From Vescimonas coprocola (GTDB taxonomy: Bacteria > Bacillota > Clostridia > Oscillospirales > Oscillospiraceae), in contig NZ_AP023418.1 of NCBI RefSeq assembly GCF_018408575.1, forward strand, positions 958,415-1,022,414: DNA of 64,000 bases. Reading direction: 5' to 3'. Positions 25,420-34,202 of the stretch are shown in pieces. The notes under the pieces were generated by a model, which searched no databases, had not been told where the DNA came from, and saw only the letters and a list, made by a program, of their open reading frames with translations. The first letter of the stretch is position 1; each line of letters starts with the position of its first letter. Made by a program: the position numbers and the translations under genes.

Positions 25420-27248
25420 TTTTCGTTTCGACCTCCTCTGAAAATTCCGTAGCCGAAGTGGTCGCACCGCAGGCAGCGGCCTGCCTCGGCGCAGGCCCCC
25501 TCTTGGGTCAAGCCGCACTCGATATCCTCGAAGTCGCGCTTGCGCTCACAGGCCTCCCGCTCGGTGGTATCGATGCGCCCGTGGGGGGGCGAGTTGTTCA
25601 GCTTGGGGCTGGGAATCTCCACGTCCACGGTAATCTCGTGGCGGAAGCCCAGATGCTCGTCGATGTTGGCGGCTGCCACCTTGCCGGCGGCAATGGCCCG
25701 GATGGCAGTGGCAGGGCCGGTAACGCAGTCGCCGCCGGCGAACACGCTGTCCATATCCCGCACCTGCCCCGACAGGCCCGCCACAAAGGCACCCCGCTGG
25801 ATGGGGACGCCGGCCTGATCGAAGCCCTGGATCTCGACGCCCTGTCCAATGGCCACCACGATGACATCCGCCGGGATGCGGACCTCCTCCAGCGCCGCCT
25901 TGCCGGGACGGGGACGCCCTGCCTTGTCCACCTCCCCGATGATCTGGGGCTGGACCCACAGGGCCTTGGCGGCGCCGTCCTCATCGGCCTCGATGCGGAC
26001 GGGAGCGGCCAGCGTCATCAGCTCGGCTCCCTCCGCCAGCGCACCGGTGATCTCGTCCGGCAGCGCCGTCATGTCCGCCTGACGGCGGCGATAGACGCAG
26101 GTGACCTTGTCGGCCCCCAGTCGGATGGAGCTGCGGGTGACGTCCATGGCCACGTTGCCGCCGCCGATGACCACCACCTGCTTGCCGGTGAAATCCGGCA
26201 TCTCGTTGTCGCCGATGGCACGCAGCATCTCCACGGCGGAGATGACGTTCTTACTGTTCTCGCCGGGGATGCCGGTCTTTTTATCCTGATGAGCGCCGAT
26301 GGCGATGTAGATGCAGTCATACTCCTGCTCCAGCTTCTCCAGCCAGATATCCCGGCCCACGGTGACGCCGGTATGTACCTCAATGCCAAGAGACAGAATG
26401 GATTCGATCTCGGCGTCCAGCTTCTCACGGGGGAAGCGGTAGCTGGGGATGCCGTAGCGCAGCATACCGCCCAGCTGCTCCCGCTCCTCGTACACCGTGA
26501 CCCCGTGACCCATAAGGGCCAAGTAGTAGGCGCAGCTGAGACCGCTGGGGCCTCCGCCGATGATGGCCACCTTCTTGCCGGTGGCGGGAGCGCACTCCGG
26601 CTGGGGTACCACCCCGGCGTGGTCCACGGCATAGCGCTTCAGGCCACGGATATTGATGGCATCGTCCACCATATTCCGGCGGCAGCGGGCCTCGCAGGGA
26701 TGCTCGCAGATATAGGCGCAGGCCGTGGGGAAGGGATTGTCCTTGCGGATCAGGCGCACTGCATCAGCGCAGCGACCCTCCCCTACCAGCGCCATGTAGC
26801 CGGGGATATCCACGCCGGCGGGACACAGTGCCACACAGGGAACGGGATTTTGCAGGCCCGCCAGACAGCGGTTGTGCTTCACGTGCTCCTCGTAGTCATC
26901 CCGGAAGCCCTCCAGCCCCTCCACCACCAGACGGGCGGCGTCACGGCCGATGGCACAGTCGGCGGTGTTGACGATACTGCGGGCGGTCTTTTCGATGATG
27001 GCAATGGTCTCCATGGTAGCCTCGCCGTCCAGCACCTGATTGATCAGCAGCGTCAGCTGCCCCAGCCCGATCCGGCAGGGGACACATTTGCCGCAGGTCT
27101 GTGCATGGCACAGCTGCAGAAACGACAGGGACATATCCACCGGACACAGGCCCGGAGGGCTGGCGGCAATGCGCCGCTCCATATCCCGGTAAAGCCCTTC
27201 CACCACGGTCTGGGCCCGGCTGGGTGTCTTGATATCCAGTCTGCTCAA
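25413..27248 (-). CDS. NuoF/GltD-type Fe-S flavoprotein partner of the hydrogenase
   Basis: A 611-residue fusion. Residues 1-120 carry the 4Fe-4S domain found at the C-terminus of NuoF/HydB (CGKCVPCRIG near 51, later ADCAIG). A GltD/NfnB-like reductase follows: helical Fe-S part (CPAGVDIPGY near 143), FAD fold AIIGGGPSGLSCAYYLALMG near 224 and NAD(P) fold VVVIGGGNVAMDV near 360. Two Cys close it (RCLRCDHFGYG). The NuoF FMN/NADH-binding domain is absent. It probably passes electrons between NAD(P)H and the hydrogenase. The start is TTG at 27248 after AAAGGAG; an upstream ATG at 27302 has no ribosome binding site. Confidence 0.85.
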   Translation of the reverse strand: MSRLDIKTPSRAQTVVEGLYRDMERRIAASPPGLCPVDMSLSFLQLCHAQTCGKCVPCRIGLGQLTLLINQVLDGEATMETIAIIEKTARSIVNTADCAIGRDAARLVVEGLEGFRDDYEEHVKHNRCLAGLQNPVPCVALCPAGVDIPGYMALVGEGRCADAVRLIRKDNPFPTACAYICEHPCEARCRRNMVDDAINIRGLKRYAVDHAGVVPQPECAPATGKKVAIIGGGPSGLSCAYYLALMGHGVTVYEEREQLGGMLRYGIPSYRFPREKLDAEIESILSLGIEVHTGVTVGRDIWLEKLEQEYDCIYIAIGAHQDKKTGIPGENSKNVISAVEMLRAIGDNEMPDFTGKQVVVIGGGNVAMDVTRSSIRLGADKVTCVYRRRQADMTALPDEITGALAEGAELMTLAAPVRIEADEDGAAKALWVQPQIIGEVDKAGRPRPGKAALEEVRIPADVIVVAIGQGVEIQGFDQAGVPIQRGAFVAGLSGQVRDMDSVFAGGDCVTGPATAIRAIAAGKVAAANIDEHLGFRHEITVDVEIPSPKLNNSPPHGRIDTTEREACERKRDFEDIECGLTQEGACAEAGRCLRCDHFGYGIFRGGRNEKW

Positions 27249-27309
27249 AGCAGGACACTCCTTTCGTCGGCACGGAGAATAGCGCCCCATTCTCCGGCGC
27301 ATATGATTG

Positions 27310-27333
27310 AATTATGTTAAGAATGACATAATT
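27310..27333. promoter_or_regulatory. Inverted repeat upstream of the hydrogenase operon
   Basis: A perfect 8-bp repeat AATTATGT-N8-ACATAATT, 62 bases upstream of the TTG start of the hydrogenase partner gene. It has the size of a Crp/Fnr- or Rex-type site but does not match the Rex consensus TTGTGAN6TTCACAA. Confidence 0.5.
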
Positions 27334-27569
27334 CACAGCCAAAGTCAATGGGATAAAATCTTTTGTTGCAGTGAAAAATTATCATTAGTTTTCTGAAAAA
27401 GTCACGAAAGTGTATACAATTCCGCAAGAATTGTGAGATTTTTCCATGGAACATGGCTTTTCACCTCATGGGGGCCGGGCGTCCTGCCCTCCTGCGGCGA
27501 TGTTTTTTGTGCAAAAATTTTCGTCCCACGCAGTCCCCTCCCCTCTCCGGCGGGGGCATCGGGCCGGAC

Positions 27570-27644
27570 TTGACAGGGACAGTCCGGGGGAATATAATTT
27601 GAATACTTATGGCCATTTGCGATACGGCTATTTCCTATTATAAT
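27570..27644 (+). promoter_or_regulatory. Two promoters in series for trkH
   Basis: P1 is TTGACA (27570-27575), a 17-base spacer and TATAAT (27593-27598), a perfect sigma-A match. P2 is TTGCGA (27617-27622), a 16-base spacer and TATAAT (27639-27644). The rest of 27249-27569 holds no gene. Confidence 0.75.
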
Positions 27645-27673
27645 ATTTACGGAATGTGCAAAGGACAAGTGAC

Positions 27674-29119
27674 ATGAACTTTCGTTTGATACTGAACATC
27701 ATGGGCTATACCCTCTGGGTGGAAGCCGGGTGCCTGCTGCTGCCGCTGCTGGTGTCCGCAGGCTATGGTGAGGCCTGCTGGGAGCCGTTTTTGTGGACGC
27801 TGGGGCTGTGCAGCCTGTGCGGGCTGATCCTCACCCGCATCCCGGCCCGGAAGAACCGTCTGCAGGGCCGGGACGGCTATGCGGTGGTGGCCATGGCGTG
27901 GATCGTGCTGTGCCTGTTCGGGGCGGTGCCTTACGTCCTCAGCGGGGCTGTCCCCCACTATGCTGATGCCCTGTTCGAGACGGCCTCTGGCCTCACCACC
28001 ACCGGAGCCACCATCCTGACGGATGTGGAGGCCATGCCAAGGGGTATCCTCTTCTGGCGGGCGCTGACCCAGTGGATGGGCGGCATGGGTGTGCTGGTGC
28101 TGTTTCTGGCCCTGATGCCCCGGACGGGGGCGGGGGCCGTACACCTGATGCGGGCCGAAAGCCCCGGTCCCATCAAGAGCAAACTGCTGCCCCATGTCAG
28201 TGACACCGCCAAGGTGCTCTATGGCATCTACATTGGTCTGACGGCGGCAGAGATCGTGGCCCTGTGTCTGGCAGGCATGGACTTTTACGAGGCTGTGCTC
28301 CACTCCTTTTCCACCATCTCCACCGGTGGCTTCTCCACCCGCAACGCCAGCATTGCCGCCTTCGGCTCCCCGGCCATCACATGGATCGTGGCCATCTTCA
28401 TGTTCCTGTCGGGCATCAACTTCTCTTTGATCTTCATCTCCCTGCGGGGACACATCCGGGCGGCGCTGCACAGCGAGGAGCTGCGGCTGTATACCCTGCT
28501 GACGCTGGGATCCATCGGCCTTATCGCCGCCAGTCTCATGGTGCAGCAGAGCGTTCCGCTGGGTCGGGCGCTGAAGGATTCCGTCTTCAACGCCGTGTCC
28601 ACCGTGACCACCACCGGCTTCGCCACGGCGGACTTTGCCCAGTGGCCGGTCTTTGGTCAGATGCTGCTGGTGATCCTCATGTTCACCGGCGCCTGCGCCG
28701 GGTCTACCTCCGGCGGCATCAAGGTCTCCCGCATCCTGCTGCTGGGAAAGCTGCTGCACCGGGAGATCAAAAAGATCCTGCACCCCAAGCATATCTCCGT
28801 CATCACCGTGGACGGACAGCTGGTGGAGGACCGGGTGGTCTCCTCGGCGGCGGCCTACATGGTGGCGTATATGATCCTGCTGCTGGGTGGGGCCACCCTT
28901 CTGGCTTGGGACAACCTGGGCTTTACGGAGTCCTTTACCGCCGTGCTGACGTGTCTCGGCAACGTGGGACCGGGGCTGGGCCGTCTGGGCCCGGCGGGGA
29001 ATTTCAGCCCCTTCTCCGGGTTCAGCAAGGTGGTCATGTCGCTGCTGATGCTGCTGGGGCGGCTGGAGCTGATGCCCATTCTGGTGATGCTCTCCCCACG
29101 GATGTGGCGGGAGCGGTAA
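27674..29119 (+). CDS. trkH: TrkH-family potassium uptake membrane protein
   Basis: A 481-residue channel-like K+ transporter subunit with four pore repeats. The four selectivity loops read TTGAT (in SGLTTTGATILTD), STGGFS, TTTGFAT and GNVGPG, matching the Gly-containing filters of TrkH/KtrB. Such proteins normally need a cytoplasmic TrkA/KtrA partner; none is encoded next to it. The ATG at 27674 follows AAAGGA; a GTG at 27656 is an alternative start. Confidence 0.93.
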   Translation: MNFRLILNIMGYTLWVEAGCLLLPLLVSAGYGEACWEPFLWTLGLCSLCGLILTRIPARKNRLQGRDGYAVVAMAWIVLCLFGAVPYVLSGAVPHYADALFETASGLTTTGATILTDVEAMPRGILFWRALTQWMGGMGVLVLFLALMPRTGAGAVHLMRAESPGPIKSKLLPHVSDTAKVLYGIYIGLTAAEIVALCLAGMDFYEAVLHSFSTISTGGFSTRNASIAAFGSPAITWIVAIFMFLSGINFSLIFISLRGHIRAALHSEELRLYTLLTLGSIGLIAASLMVQQSVPLGRALKDSVFNAVSTVTTTGFATADFAQWPVFGQMLLVILMFTGACAGSTSGGIKVSRILLLGKLLHREIKKILHPKHISVITVDGQLVEDRVVSSAAAYMVAYMILLLGGATLLAWDNLGFTESFTAVLTCLGNVGPGLGRLGPAGNFSPFSGFSKVVMSLLMLLGRLELMPILVMLSPRMWRER

Positions 29120-29171
29120 TAGCGCTGCCCGAAAATCTAAGGATCTTTCAAGCGTCGATCTTGGCAAGCAA

Positions 29172-29206
29172 AAAACAGCCTGCCGGTGTTACCGGCAGGC
29201 TGTTTT
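29172..29206. terminator. Bidirectional terminator
   Basis: AAAACAGCCTGCCGGT pairs perfectly with ACCGGCAGGCTGTTTT around a 3-base GTT loop, between the convergent trkH and ECF S-component genes. Confidence 0.85.
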
Positions 29207-29231
29207 CCGTTAAAAGACGGTTGATACGTTC

Positions 29232-29756
29232 TTACTTGGAGCGCAGAGCCTTGCGGATCAGGGGGGCGATGGTCACGGCCAGCACGCCGCCGATGGCGGC
29301 AGTCACCAGCTGGGGCCAAGAGAAGCTGGCAGAGATTGCCGCCACCTGCTTTTCCGCTAGTCCCAGTGTAGGCAGCACCAGCTTCACGATCAGCAGCCAC
29401 AGGGCCAGAAACTTGGTCACGGCTCCTACAGCCACGGCCAGATAGCTACGTGCGGCGATCTTGTCACGGCTTGCCAGAAGGTGCAGGATAACCACCAGCA
29501 CCATGTTGCCGACGGCCACCATGGGGACAATGGGCAGAAACGCCGGGCCGATGCCCAGCAGAAAAGCGAAGAAGGGACTCACCAGCGCCACCGTCAGGCC
29601 GCACCACAGGCCACCCACCAGCACCGATACCCCCAGCACCAGATTCACGCAGGAGCCGGTGACGAACTGTCCCAAGGGTTTGGTGGCCCACTGCAGCGCC
29701 ACCAGCAGGGCGATCATCACGGCGGTCTCCGTGATCCAGAGTGTTTTCTTGTTCAT
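29232..29756 (-). CDS. ECF transporter S component
   Basis: A 174-residue hydrophobic protein with five or six membrane helices, the substrate-binding subunit type of energy-coupling-factor vitamin transporters. The first helix begins TLWITETAVMIALLVALQW, a typical S-component start, and the second region KPLGQFVTGSCVNLVLGVSV holds the usual polar loop. No AT module (EcfA/EcfT) is adjacent, so it would use a shared one. No riboswitch is visible in its short leader, so the vitamin is unknown. Confidence 0.78.
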   Translation of the reverse strand: MNKKTLWITETAVMIALLVALQWATKPLGQFVTGSCVNLVLGVSVLVGGLWCGLTVALVSPFFAFLLGIGPAFLPIVPMVAVGNMVLVVILHLLASRDKIAARSYLAVAVGAVTKFLALWLLIVKLVLPTLGLAEKQVAAISASFSWPQLVTAAIGGVLAVTIAPLIRKALRSK

Positions 29757-29810
29757 GGGTTTATACCTCCAGAAGTTTTTCCCTATTTTACCACACTATC
29801 GCTGGGCTTA

Positions 29811-29826
29811 CGTTGCCCGTGCAACG
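29811..29826. promoter_or_regulatory. Dyad CGTTGC-CCGT-GCAACG before a Crp/Fnr gene
   Basis: A perfect 6-bp inverted repeat ending 13 bases before the Crp/Fnr-family start codon. Its TTGC-N4-GCAA core has the size of a Crp/Fnr-family half-site pair, so autoregulation is possible. Confidence 0.5.
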
Positions 29827-29839
29827 AAAGGAGCCGTCT

Positions 29840-30529
29840 ATGCAGCCGGACATCCCTCTGTTACAACAAACCATTCTCTTCTCCGGCATCGAGGCGGAGG
29901 AGCTGCGGCATCTGCTGACGTGCCTTGGCGGCTCCGTGCGCCGCTATGGCCGGGGGGAGTTCCTCTGGCACGCCGGGGACACGGTCCTGCAGGCGGGCAT
30001 CGTCCTACAGGGGGCCGTGGACGCCGTACAGTACCGGGAGGACGGGGCCATGCAGCTGGTGGCCCGCCACACCGCCGGGGGCGTGTTCGGGGAAATGCTC
30101 ATGGCAGCAGGCGAGGCAAGCCCGGTATCGGTGCTCTCCCCGGAGGGGGCGGAGGTGCTGTTTTTGCCGCTGGAGCGGATCATGGAGGGCTGTGAGCGCC
30201 ACTGTGAGGGCCATGCCCGGCTGCGAATGAATCTGCTGCGGGAATCGGCCCAGAAGTTCTGGCAGATGCGGCACCGGGTCACCTATCTCTCCGAGCCAAG
30301 CCTGCGGCGGCGGGTGCTGCTGTATTTGCAAGACTGCCGCAGCCGTCAGGGATCCGACTGCTTCCGGCTCTCCCTGTCCCGAGAGGAGATGGCGGCGTAT
30401 CTGGCGGTGAACCGCAGCGCCCTGTCCCGTGAGCTGAGCAGGCTCCAGCAGGAGGGGCTCATCGAGTTCTACCGCAATTCCTTCCGGCTGCACTTTTCCC
30501 CGGAGCAGCTGTCGGTGACGGAAATGTAA
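29840..30529 (+). CDS. Crp/Fnr-family transcriptional regulator
   Basis: A 229-residue regulator. The N-terminal cyclic-nucleotide-binding-like beta roll spans about residues 15-130 (GEFLWHAGDTVLQAGIVLQG, GGVFGEMLMA). A long dimer helix follows. The C-terminal helix-turn-helix contains LSLSREEMAAYLAVNRSALS, then RELSRLQQEGLIEF. No Cys cluster for an Fnr Fe-S centre is seen. The FGE motif is kept but the cAMP-contact Arg-Ser pattern is not clear, so the ligand is unknown. AAAGGAG precedes the ATG at 29840. It is the only regulator close to the hydrogenase and ECF genes. Confidence 0.9.
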   Translation: MQPDIPLLQQTILFSGIEAEELRHLLTCLGGSVRRYGRGEFLWHAGDTVLQAGIVLQGAVDAVQYREDGAMQLVARHTAGGVFGEMLMAAGEASPVSVLSPEGAEVLFLPLERIMEGCERHCEGHARLRMNLLRESAQKFWQMRHRVTYLSEPSLRRRVLLYLQDCRSRQGSDCFRLSLSREEMAAYLAVNRSALSRELSRLQQEGLIEFYRNSFRLHFSPEQLSVTEM

Positions 30530-30583
30530 TGGATTTTTCGCCAGACGTCTGGTATACTTCTCCTCAACAAGGAGGGATGACGG

Positions 30584-31261
30584 ATGGAAAAGCGATACTC
30601 CGGCCGCAGACGGCGGCGCTTTCGGTGGCTGTGGCTGCTGATGATCCCGGTACTGGCGGCAGCGGGATATACCCTGTGGCGCTTCGGACCGCAGCGGTCC
30701 TACACCGCCCAGCAGCTGGGACTGACGGACCTGCAAAGCCCCAACGACGCCGACGGCGACGGCGTGGACGACTGGACGGATGTGGTGCTGGGCGCACGGG
30801 CCTACATCGCCACGGATCCCCACTATCAGAGCAAATACTACGCCGGAGGCTATCCCGATGACGGACTGGGGGTCTGCACCGACGTCATCTGGCAGGCCCT
30901 TCAGGCGGCAGGCTATGACCTGAAGGCGCTGGTGGATGCGGACATCGCCGCCTGTCCGGAGGCGTATCCCCACATCACCACCCCCGACTCCAATATCGAC
31001 TTCCGCCGGGTCAACACCTTGGATACCTTCTTCCGCCGCCATGCGCAGGTGCTGACCTGCGGCCTGTCGGATGGGCAGCAGTGGCAGCCGGGGGACATCG
31101 TGGTGTTCGGTGACCGGGCCCATATCGGGCTGTGCTCGGATCGGCGGAACCGGCAGGGTATCCCCTTCCTGATCCACCACGGAAACCCCATCGACGAGGC
31201 GGTGGAGCGCAACGACATCCCCCGCATGACGGTGACAGGACATTTCCGCTGGCTGGGCTGA
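30584..31261 (+). CDS. DUF1287 exported protein
   Basis: A 225-residue protein with an Arg-rich start and one membrane/signal segment (about residues 13-30, FRWLWLLMIPVLAAAGYTLW), then a DUF1287 domain. The domain marks are DWTDVVLGARAYIATDP, GGYPDDGLGVCTDVIWQAL and QPGDIVVFGDRAHIGLCSD, with a conserved Cys and His that resemble the NlpC/P60-like cysteine hydrolases. The function is unproven; a cell-wall role is plausible. AAGGAGGGATG precedes the ATG. Confidence 0.88.
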   Translation: MEKRYSGRRRRRFRWLWLLMIPVLAAAGYTLWRFGPQRSYTAQQLGLTDLQSPNDADGDGVDDWTDVVLGARAYIATDPHYQSKYYAGGYPDDGLGVCTDVIWQALQAAGYDLKALVDADIAACPEAYPHITTPDSNIDFRRVNTLDTFFRRHAQVLTCGLSDGQQWQPGDIVVFGDRAHIGLCSDRRNRQGIPFLIHHGNPIDEAVERNDIPRMTVTGHFRWLG

Positions 31262-31287
31262 CGGGAAAAAAACAAAACGGTGACAAA

Positions 31288-31342
31288 AAAGACATTGCGG
31301 AGCGAAATTTTCCGTCAGATTTTTTCGCTCTGTAATGTCTTT
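31288..31342 (+). terminator. Long imperfect hairpin terminator
   Basis: AAAGACATTGCGGAGCGAAA (31288-31307) pairs with TTTCGCTCTGTAATGTCTTT (31323-31342) with one mismatch-like position. It separates the DUF1287 gene from murA. Confidence 0.75.
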
Positions 31343-31346
31343 GTCA

Positions 31347-31374
31347 TTGCTTTTAGAAAAAATTGTGGTATACT
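31347..31374 (+). promoter_or_regulatory. murA promoter
   Basis: TTGCTT (31347-31352), a 16-base spacer and TATACT (31369-31374). The leader is about 130 bases and contains a short hairpin, CCCTCG...CGAGGG, near 31386-31405. Confidence 0.6.
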
Positions 31375-31508
31375 ATGTTATGTATCCCTCGTGAAAAGCC
31401 GAGGGTATCCTTATGTTAAAACGCTTCCGGCCGCGGCCGTATGAAGCTTACCGTCTCCGGGCAAGCTACCCTTGTCCCGGCTATATGTAAAAAGAGAGGA
31501 TGCCTGTT

Positions 31509-32801
31509 TTGAACAAGTATATCATTCACGGTGGCCGTCCCCTGTTTGGTGAGGTCACGATCAGCGGTGCCAAGAACGCCGCCGTTGCCATCATCCCTGC
31601 CGCCCTGCTGGTGGACGGCGTATGCCGCATCGAGAACATCCCCCAAATCAGCGACGTGACCCTGTTTTTCTCCATTCTGGATGAGCTGGGCGCACGGGTG
31701 CGGGTGCTGAATCAGCACGCCGTGGAGATCGACTGCCGCACCGTCCGCAGCACCCATCCCTCCTATGATATGGCACGGCGCATCCGGGCGTCCTACTATC
31801 TGCTGGGGGCGCTGCTGGGCCGCTTCGGCGAGGCCACCGTGGCCATGCCCGGCGGCTGCAACTTCGGCGTGCGGCCCATTGACCAGCACGTCAAGGGCTT
31901 CCGGGCCATGGGCGCCGAGGTGACGGAGGGCAACTTCGTCCATGCCGCAGCCAGAGGCGGCCGGCTCACCGGCGCCAACGTCTACATGGACGTGGTGTCC
32001 GTGGGTGCTACCATGAACATCATGATGGCCGCCGTGCTGGCCGACGGCACCACCACCATCGAAAACGCCGCCAAGGAGCCACACATCGTGGATCTGGCCA
32101 ACTTCCTCAACTCCATGGGCGCCGACATCAAGGGTGCCGGTACGGACTCCATCCGCATCAAGGGCGTGGAGCGCCTCAGCGGCGGCACCTACTGCATCAT
32201 CCCCGACCAGATCGAGGCGGGGACCTATATGGCCGCTGTGGCCGCCACAGGCGGACAGCTGCTGATCCGCAACATCATTCCCAAGCACATGGACTGCATC
32301 TCCGCCAAGCTCATGGAAATGGGCGTCACGGTGGAGGAGCAGGACGACACCATGCTCATCCGCCGCAGCGGGCCGCTGCAGCGGGCCAACGTCAAGACCC
32401 TCCCCTACCCCGGCTTCCCCACGGATATGCAGCCCCAGATCACGGTGGCGCTGTGTCTGGCCCAAGGCACCAGTCTGGTGACGGAGGGCGTATGGAACAA
32501 CCGCTTCAAGTATGTGGAGGAACTGCGGCGTATGGGCGCTCAGATCCAGGTGGACGGCCGGGTGGCCGTGGTGGAGGGCGTCACACAACTCACCGGTGCG
32601 CCGGTGCAGGCCTGTGATCTACGGGCCGGTGCGGCTCTGGTCATCGCCGGTCTGGCCGCTCAGGGCGAAACGGAGCTGACGCAGGTACAGTATATCGAGC
32701 GTGGCTACGAGGATCTGGTGGGCAAGCTCCGCCAGTTGGGCGCCGATATCCGGGTGGAGGAGATTCCGGAGCCGGAGGAGACCGAGGCTCACATCTGCTG
32801 A
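31509..32801 (+). CDS. murA: UDP-N-acetylglucosamine 1-carboxyvinyltransferase
   Basis: A 430-residue EPSP-synthase-fold enzyme for the first committed step of peptidoglycan synthesis (enolpyruvyl transfer to UDP-GlcNAc). The N-terminus KYIIHGGRPLFGEVTISGAK and the loop PGGCNFGVRPIDQH with the catalytic Cys (near 117, fosfomycin target) are intact. The likely start is TTG at 31509 (giving MNKYIIHGG), about 8 bases after AGAGAGGA. An ATG at 31500 overlaps that ribosome binding site and would add three residues. Confidence 0.94.
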   Translation: MNKYIIHGGRPLFGEVTISGAKNAAVAIIPAALLVDGVCRIENIPQISDVTLFFSILDELGARVRVLNQHAVEIDCRTVRSTHPSYDMARRIRASYYLLGALLGRFGEATVAMPGGCNFGVRPIDQHVKGFRAMGAEVTEGNFVHAAARGGRLTGANVYMDVVSVGATMNIMMAAVLADGTTTIENAAKEPHIVDLANFLNSMGADIKGAGTDSIRIKGVERLSGGTYCIIPDQIEAGTYMAAVAATGGQLLIRNIIPKHMDCISAKLMEMGVTVEEQDDTMLIRRSGPLQRANVKTLPYPGFPTDMQPQITVALCLAQGTSLVTEGVWNNRFKYVEELRRMGAQIQVDGRVAVVEGVTQLTGAPVQACDLRAGAALVIAGLAAQGETELTQVQYIERGYEDLVGKLRQLGADIRVEEIPEPEETEAHIC

Positions 32802-32877
32802 TAGGACATAATCTTTCCGCCGCAGGCTGTTGGCAGTCTGCGGCGGTAGTCGGTTTATTGCGAGGAAAGACACATTG

Positions 32878-33669
32878 ATGACCATACATACACTGGCCAG
32901 CGGCTCCGAAGGGAACTGCCTGCTGCTGTCGGACGGGGGCGTGCATCTGCTGCTGGACGCCGGAATTTCCACACGCCGCATCAAGGCGGGGCTTTTGCAG
33001 CTGGGGCTGACCATGGCGGACGTGGACGGCGTACTCATCACCCATGAGCATTCGGATCACGTCAGCGGCCTGCAAACCATGGTAAAGCACCACCGCATCC
33101 CCATTTACACAAGTCCCGGCACCGCCCGGCAGCTGGCCTACCGCATCGCCGGCATCGAGTCCCTGCTGCGTCCGGTGGAGCCGGGGACGGTGTTTTCCGT
33201 GGGAGACTGCCGGGTGACGGTATTCCGCACCTCCCATGACGCCGCCCAGAGCGTGGACTATCGGGTGGACGGCAGCGCCGCCGTGGGTTTTCTCACGGAT
33301 ACGGGCTATGTGACCCCGGAGGCGGAAGCCGCTCTGGCGGGGGTAGATACGCTGGTGCTGGAGAGCAACCACGACGTGGAGTGGCTCCGCAGCGGGCCGT
33401 ATCCCTATTCCCTGAAGGCCCGCATCCTGGGAGACGAGGGGCATCTGTCCAACGATGCAGCGGCGGAGTTCGCCGCCCGGATGGCCCGGTGCGGCACACG
33501 GTGCATCGTTCTGGCCCACCTGAGCCGGGAGAACAACACCCCCCAGCGGGCATGGGACACGGTGCAGCGACGCCTGAATACGGTGGAGGCGGAGGTACTG
33601 CTGGAGGTGGCTCCCCGCAGCGAGGTCAGTCCCCCCTACGGGATGGAGGTACCGGTATGCAGCGAGTGA
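32878..33669 (+). CDS. MBL-fold metallohydrolase, YycJ/WalJ type
   Basis: A 263-residue metallo-beta-lactamase-fold protein. It opens HTLASGSEGNCLLLSDGGVH and holds the metal motif ITHEHSDHVSG (HxHxDH, near 58), a mid histidine in SHDAAQS, DTGYV, ESNHD and a late LAHLSRENN. These are the marks of the YycJ/WalJ group linked to cell-wall and DNA maintenance in Firmicutes. The walKR genes that usually precede it are not here. It overlaps rlmH by 13 bases, an arrangement often seen. Confidence 0.9.
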   Translation: MTIHTLASGSEGNCLLLSDGGVHLLLDAGISTRRIKAGLLQLGLTMADVDGVLITHEHSDHVSGLQTMVKHHRIPIYTSPGTARQLAYRIAGIESLLRPVEPGTVFSVGDCRVTVFRTSHDAAQSVDYRVDGSAAVGFLTDTGYVTPEAEAALAGVDTLVLESNHDVEWLRSGPYPYSLKARILGDEGHLSNDAAAEFAARMARCGTRCIVLAHLSRENNTPQRAWDTVQRRLNTVEAEVLLEVAPRSEVSPPYGMEVPVCSE

Positions 33670-34139
33670 CGGTTCTGTGCGTAGGCAAGCTGAAGGAGAA
33701 ATTCTATCTGGAGGCGGCGGCGGAGTACGTCAAGCGGTTCCAGCGCTTCTGCAAGCTGGAGCTGGTGGAGCTGCCGGAGAGCCGTCTGCCGGAGTCTCCC
33801 TCCCCGGCGGAGGTACAGCGGGCGCTGGCGGCGGAGGCGGCAGCCATCCGGGAAAGGCTCCCCAAGGGTGGGGCAGTCATCGCCCTGTGCATCGAGGGAA
33901 AGCCCTGCTCCAGCGTGGAGCTGAGCCGTCGGATGGAGGAACTGGCCGTGGCCGGTAAGACGCAGCTGACCTTCCTCATCGGCGGCAGCGTGGGGCTGGA
34001 CGAGAGCCTGAAACGGCAGGCGGACTGGCGGCTGTCCATGTCCCCCATGACCTTCCCCCACCATCTGGCCCGGATCATGCTGCTGGAGCAGATCTATCGG
34101 GCGTATCAAATCTCCGCCGGAACAAAATATCACAAATGA
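33657..34139 (+). CDS. rlmH: 23S rRNA (pseudouridine-1915-N3)-methyltransferase
   Basis: A 160-residue SPOUT-fold methyltransferase. The family blocks are VTVLCVGKLKEKFYLEAAAEY, ALCIEGKPCSSVELS and the knot region FLIGGSVGLDESLKRQADWR, then MTFPHHLARIMLLEQIYRAY at the end. It methylates pseudouridine 1915 in helix 69 of 23S rRNA. Its ATG lies inside the end of the metallohydrolase gene, so translation is coupled. Confidence 0.95.
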   Translation: MQRVTVLCVGKLKEKFYLEAAAEYVKRFQRFCKLELVELPESRLPESPSPAEVQRALAAEAAAIRERLPKGGAVIALCIEGKPCSSVELSRRMEELAVAGKTQLTFLIGGSVGLDESLKRQADWRLSMSPMTFPHHLARIMLLEQIYRAYQISAGTKYHK

Positions 34140-34202
34140 AACACTTCCCTTTTAAGAAAATTCGTGATATAATACAAGGACATATATAAAGGAGGCCTAT
34201 CC

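Noticed and set aside
27249-27300. Longer ATG start (27302) for the hydrogenase partner protein
   Set aside because: No ribosome binding site precedes that ATG, whereas AAAGGAG lies properly before the TTG at 27248, and the added residues fall outside the NuoF-like domain.
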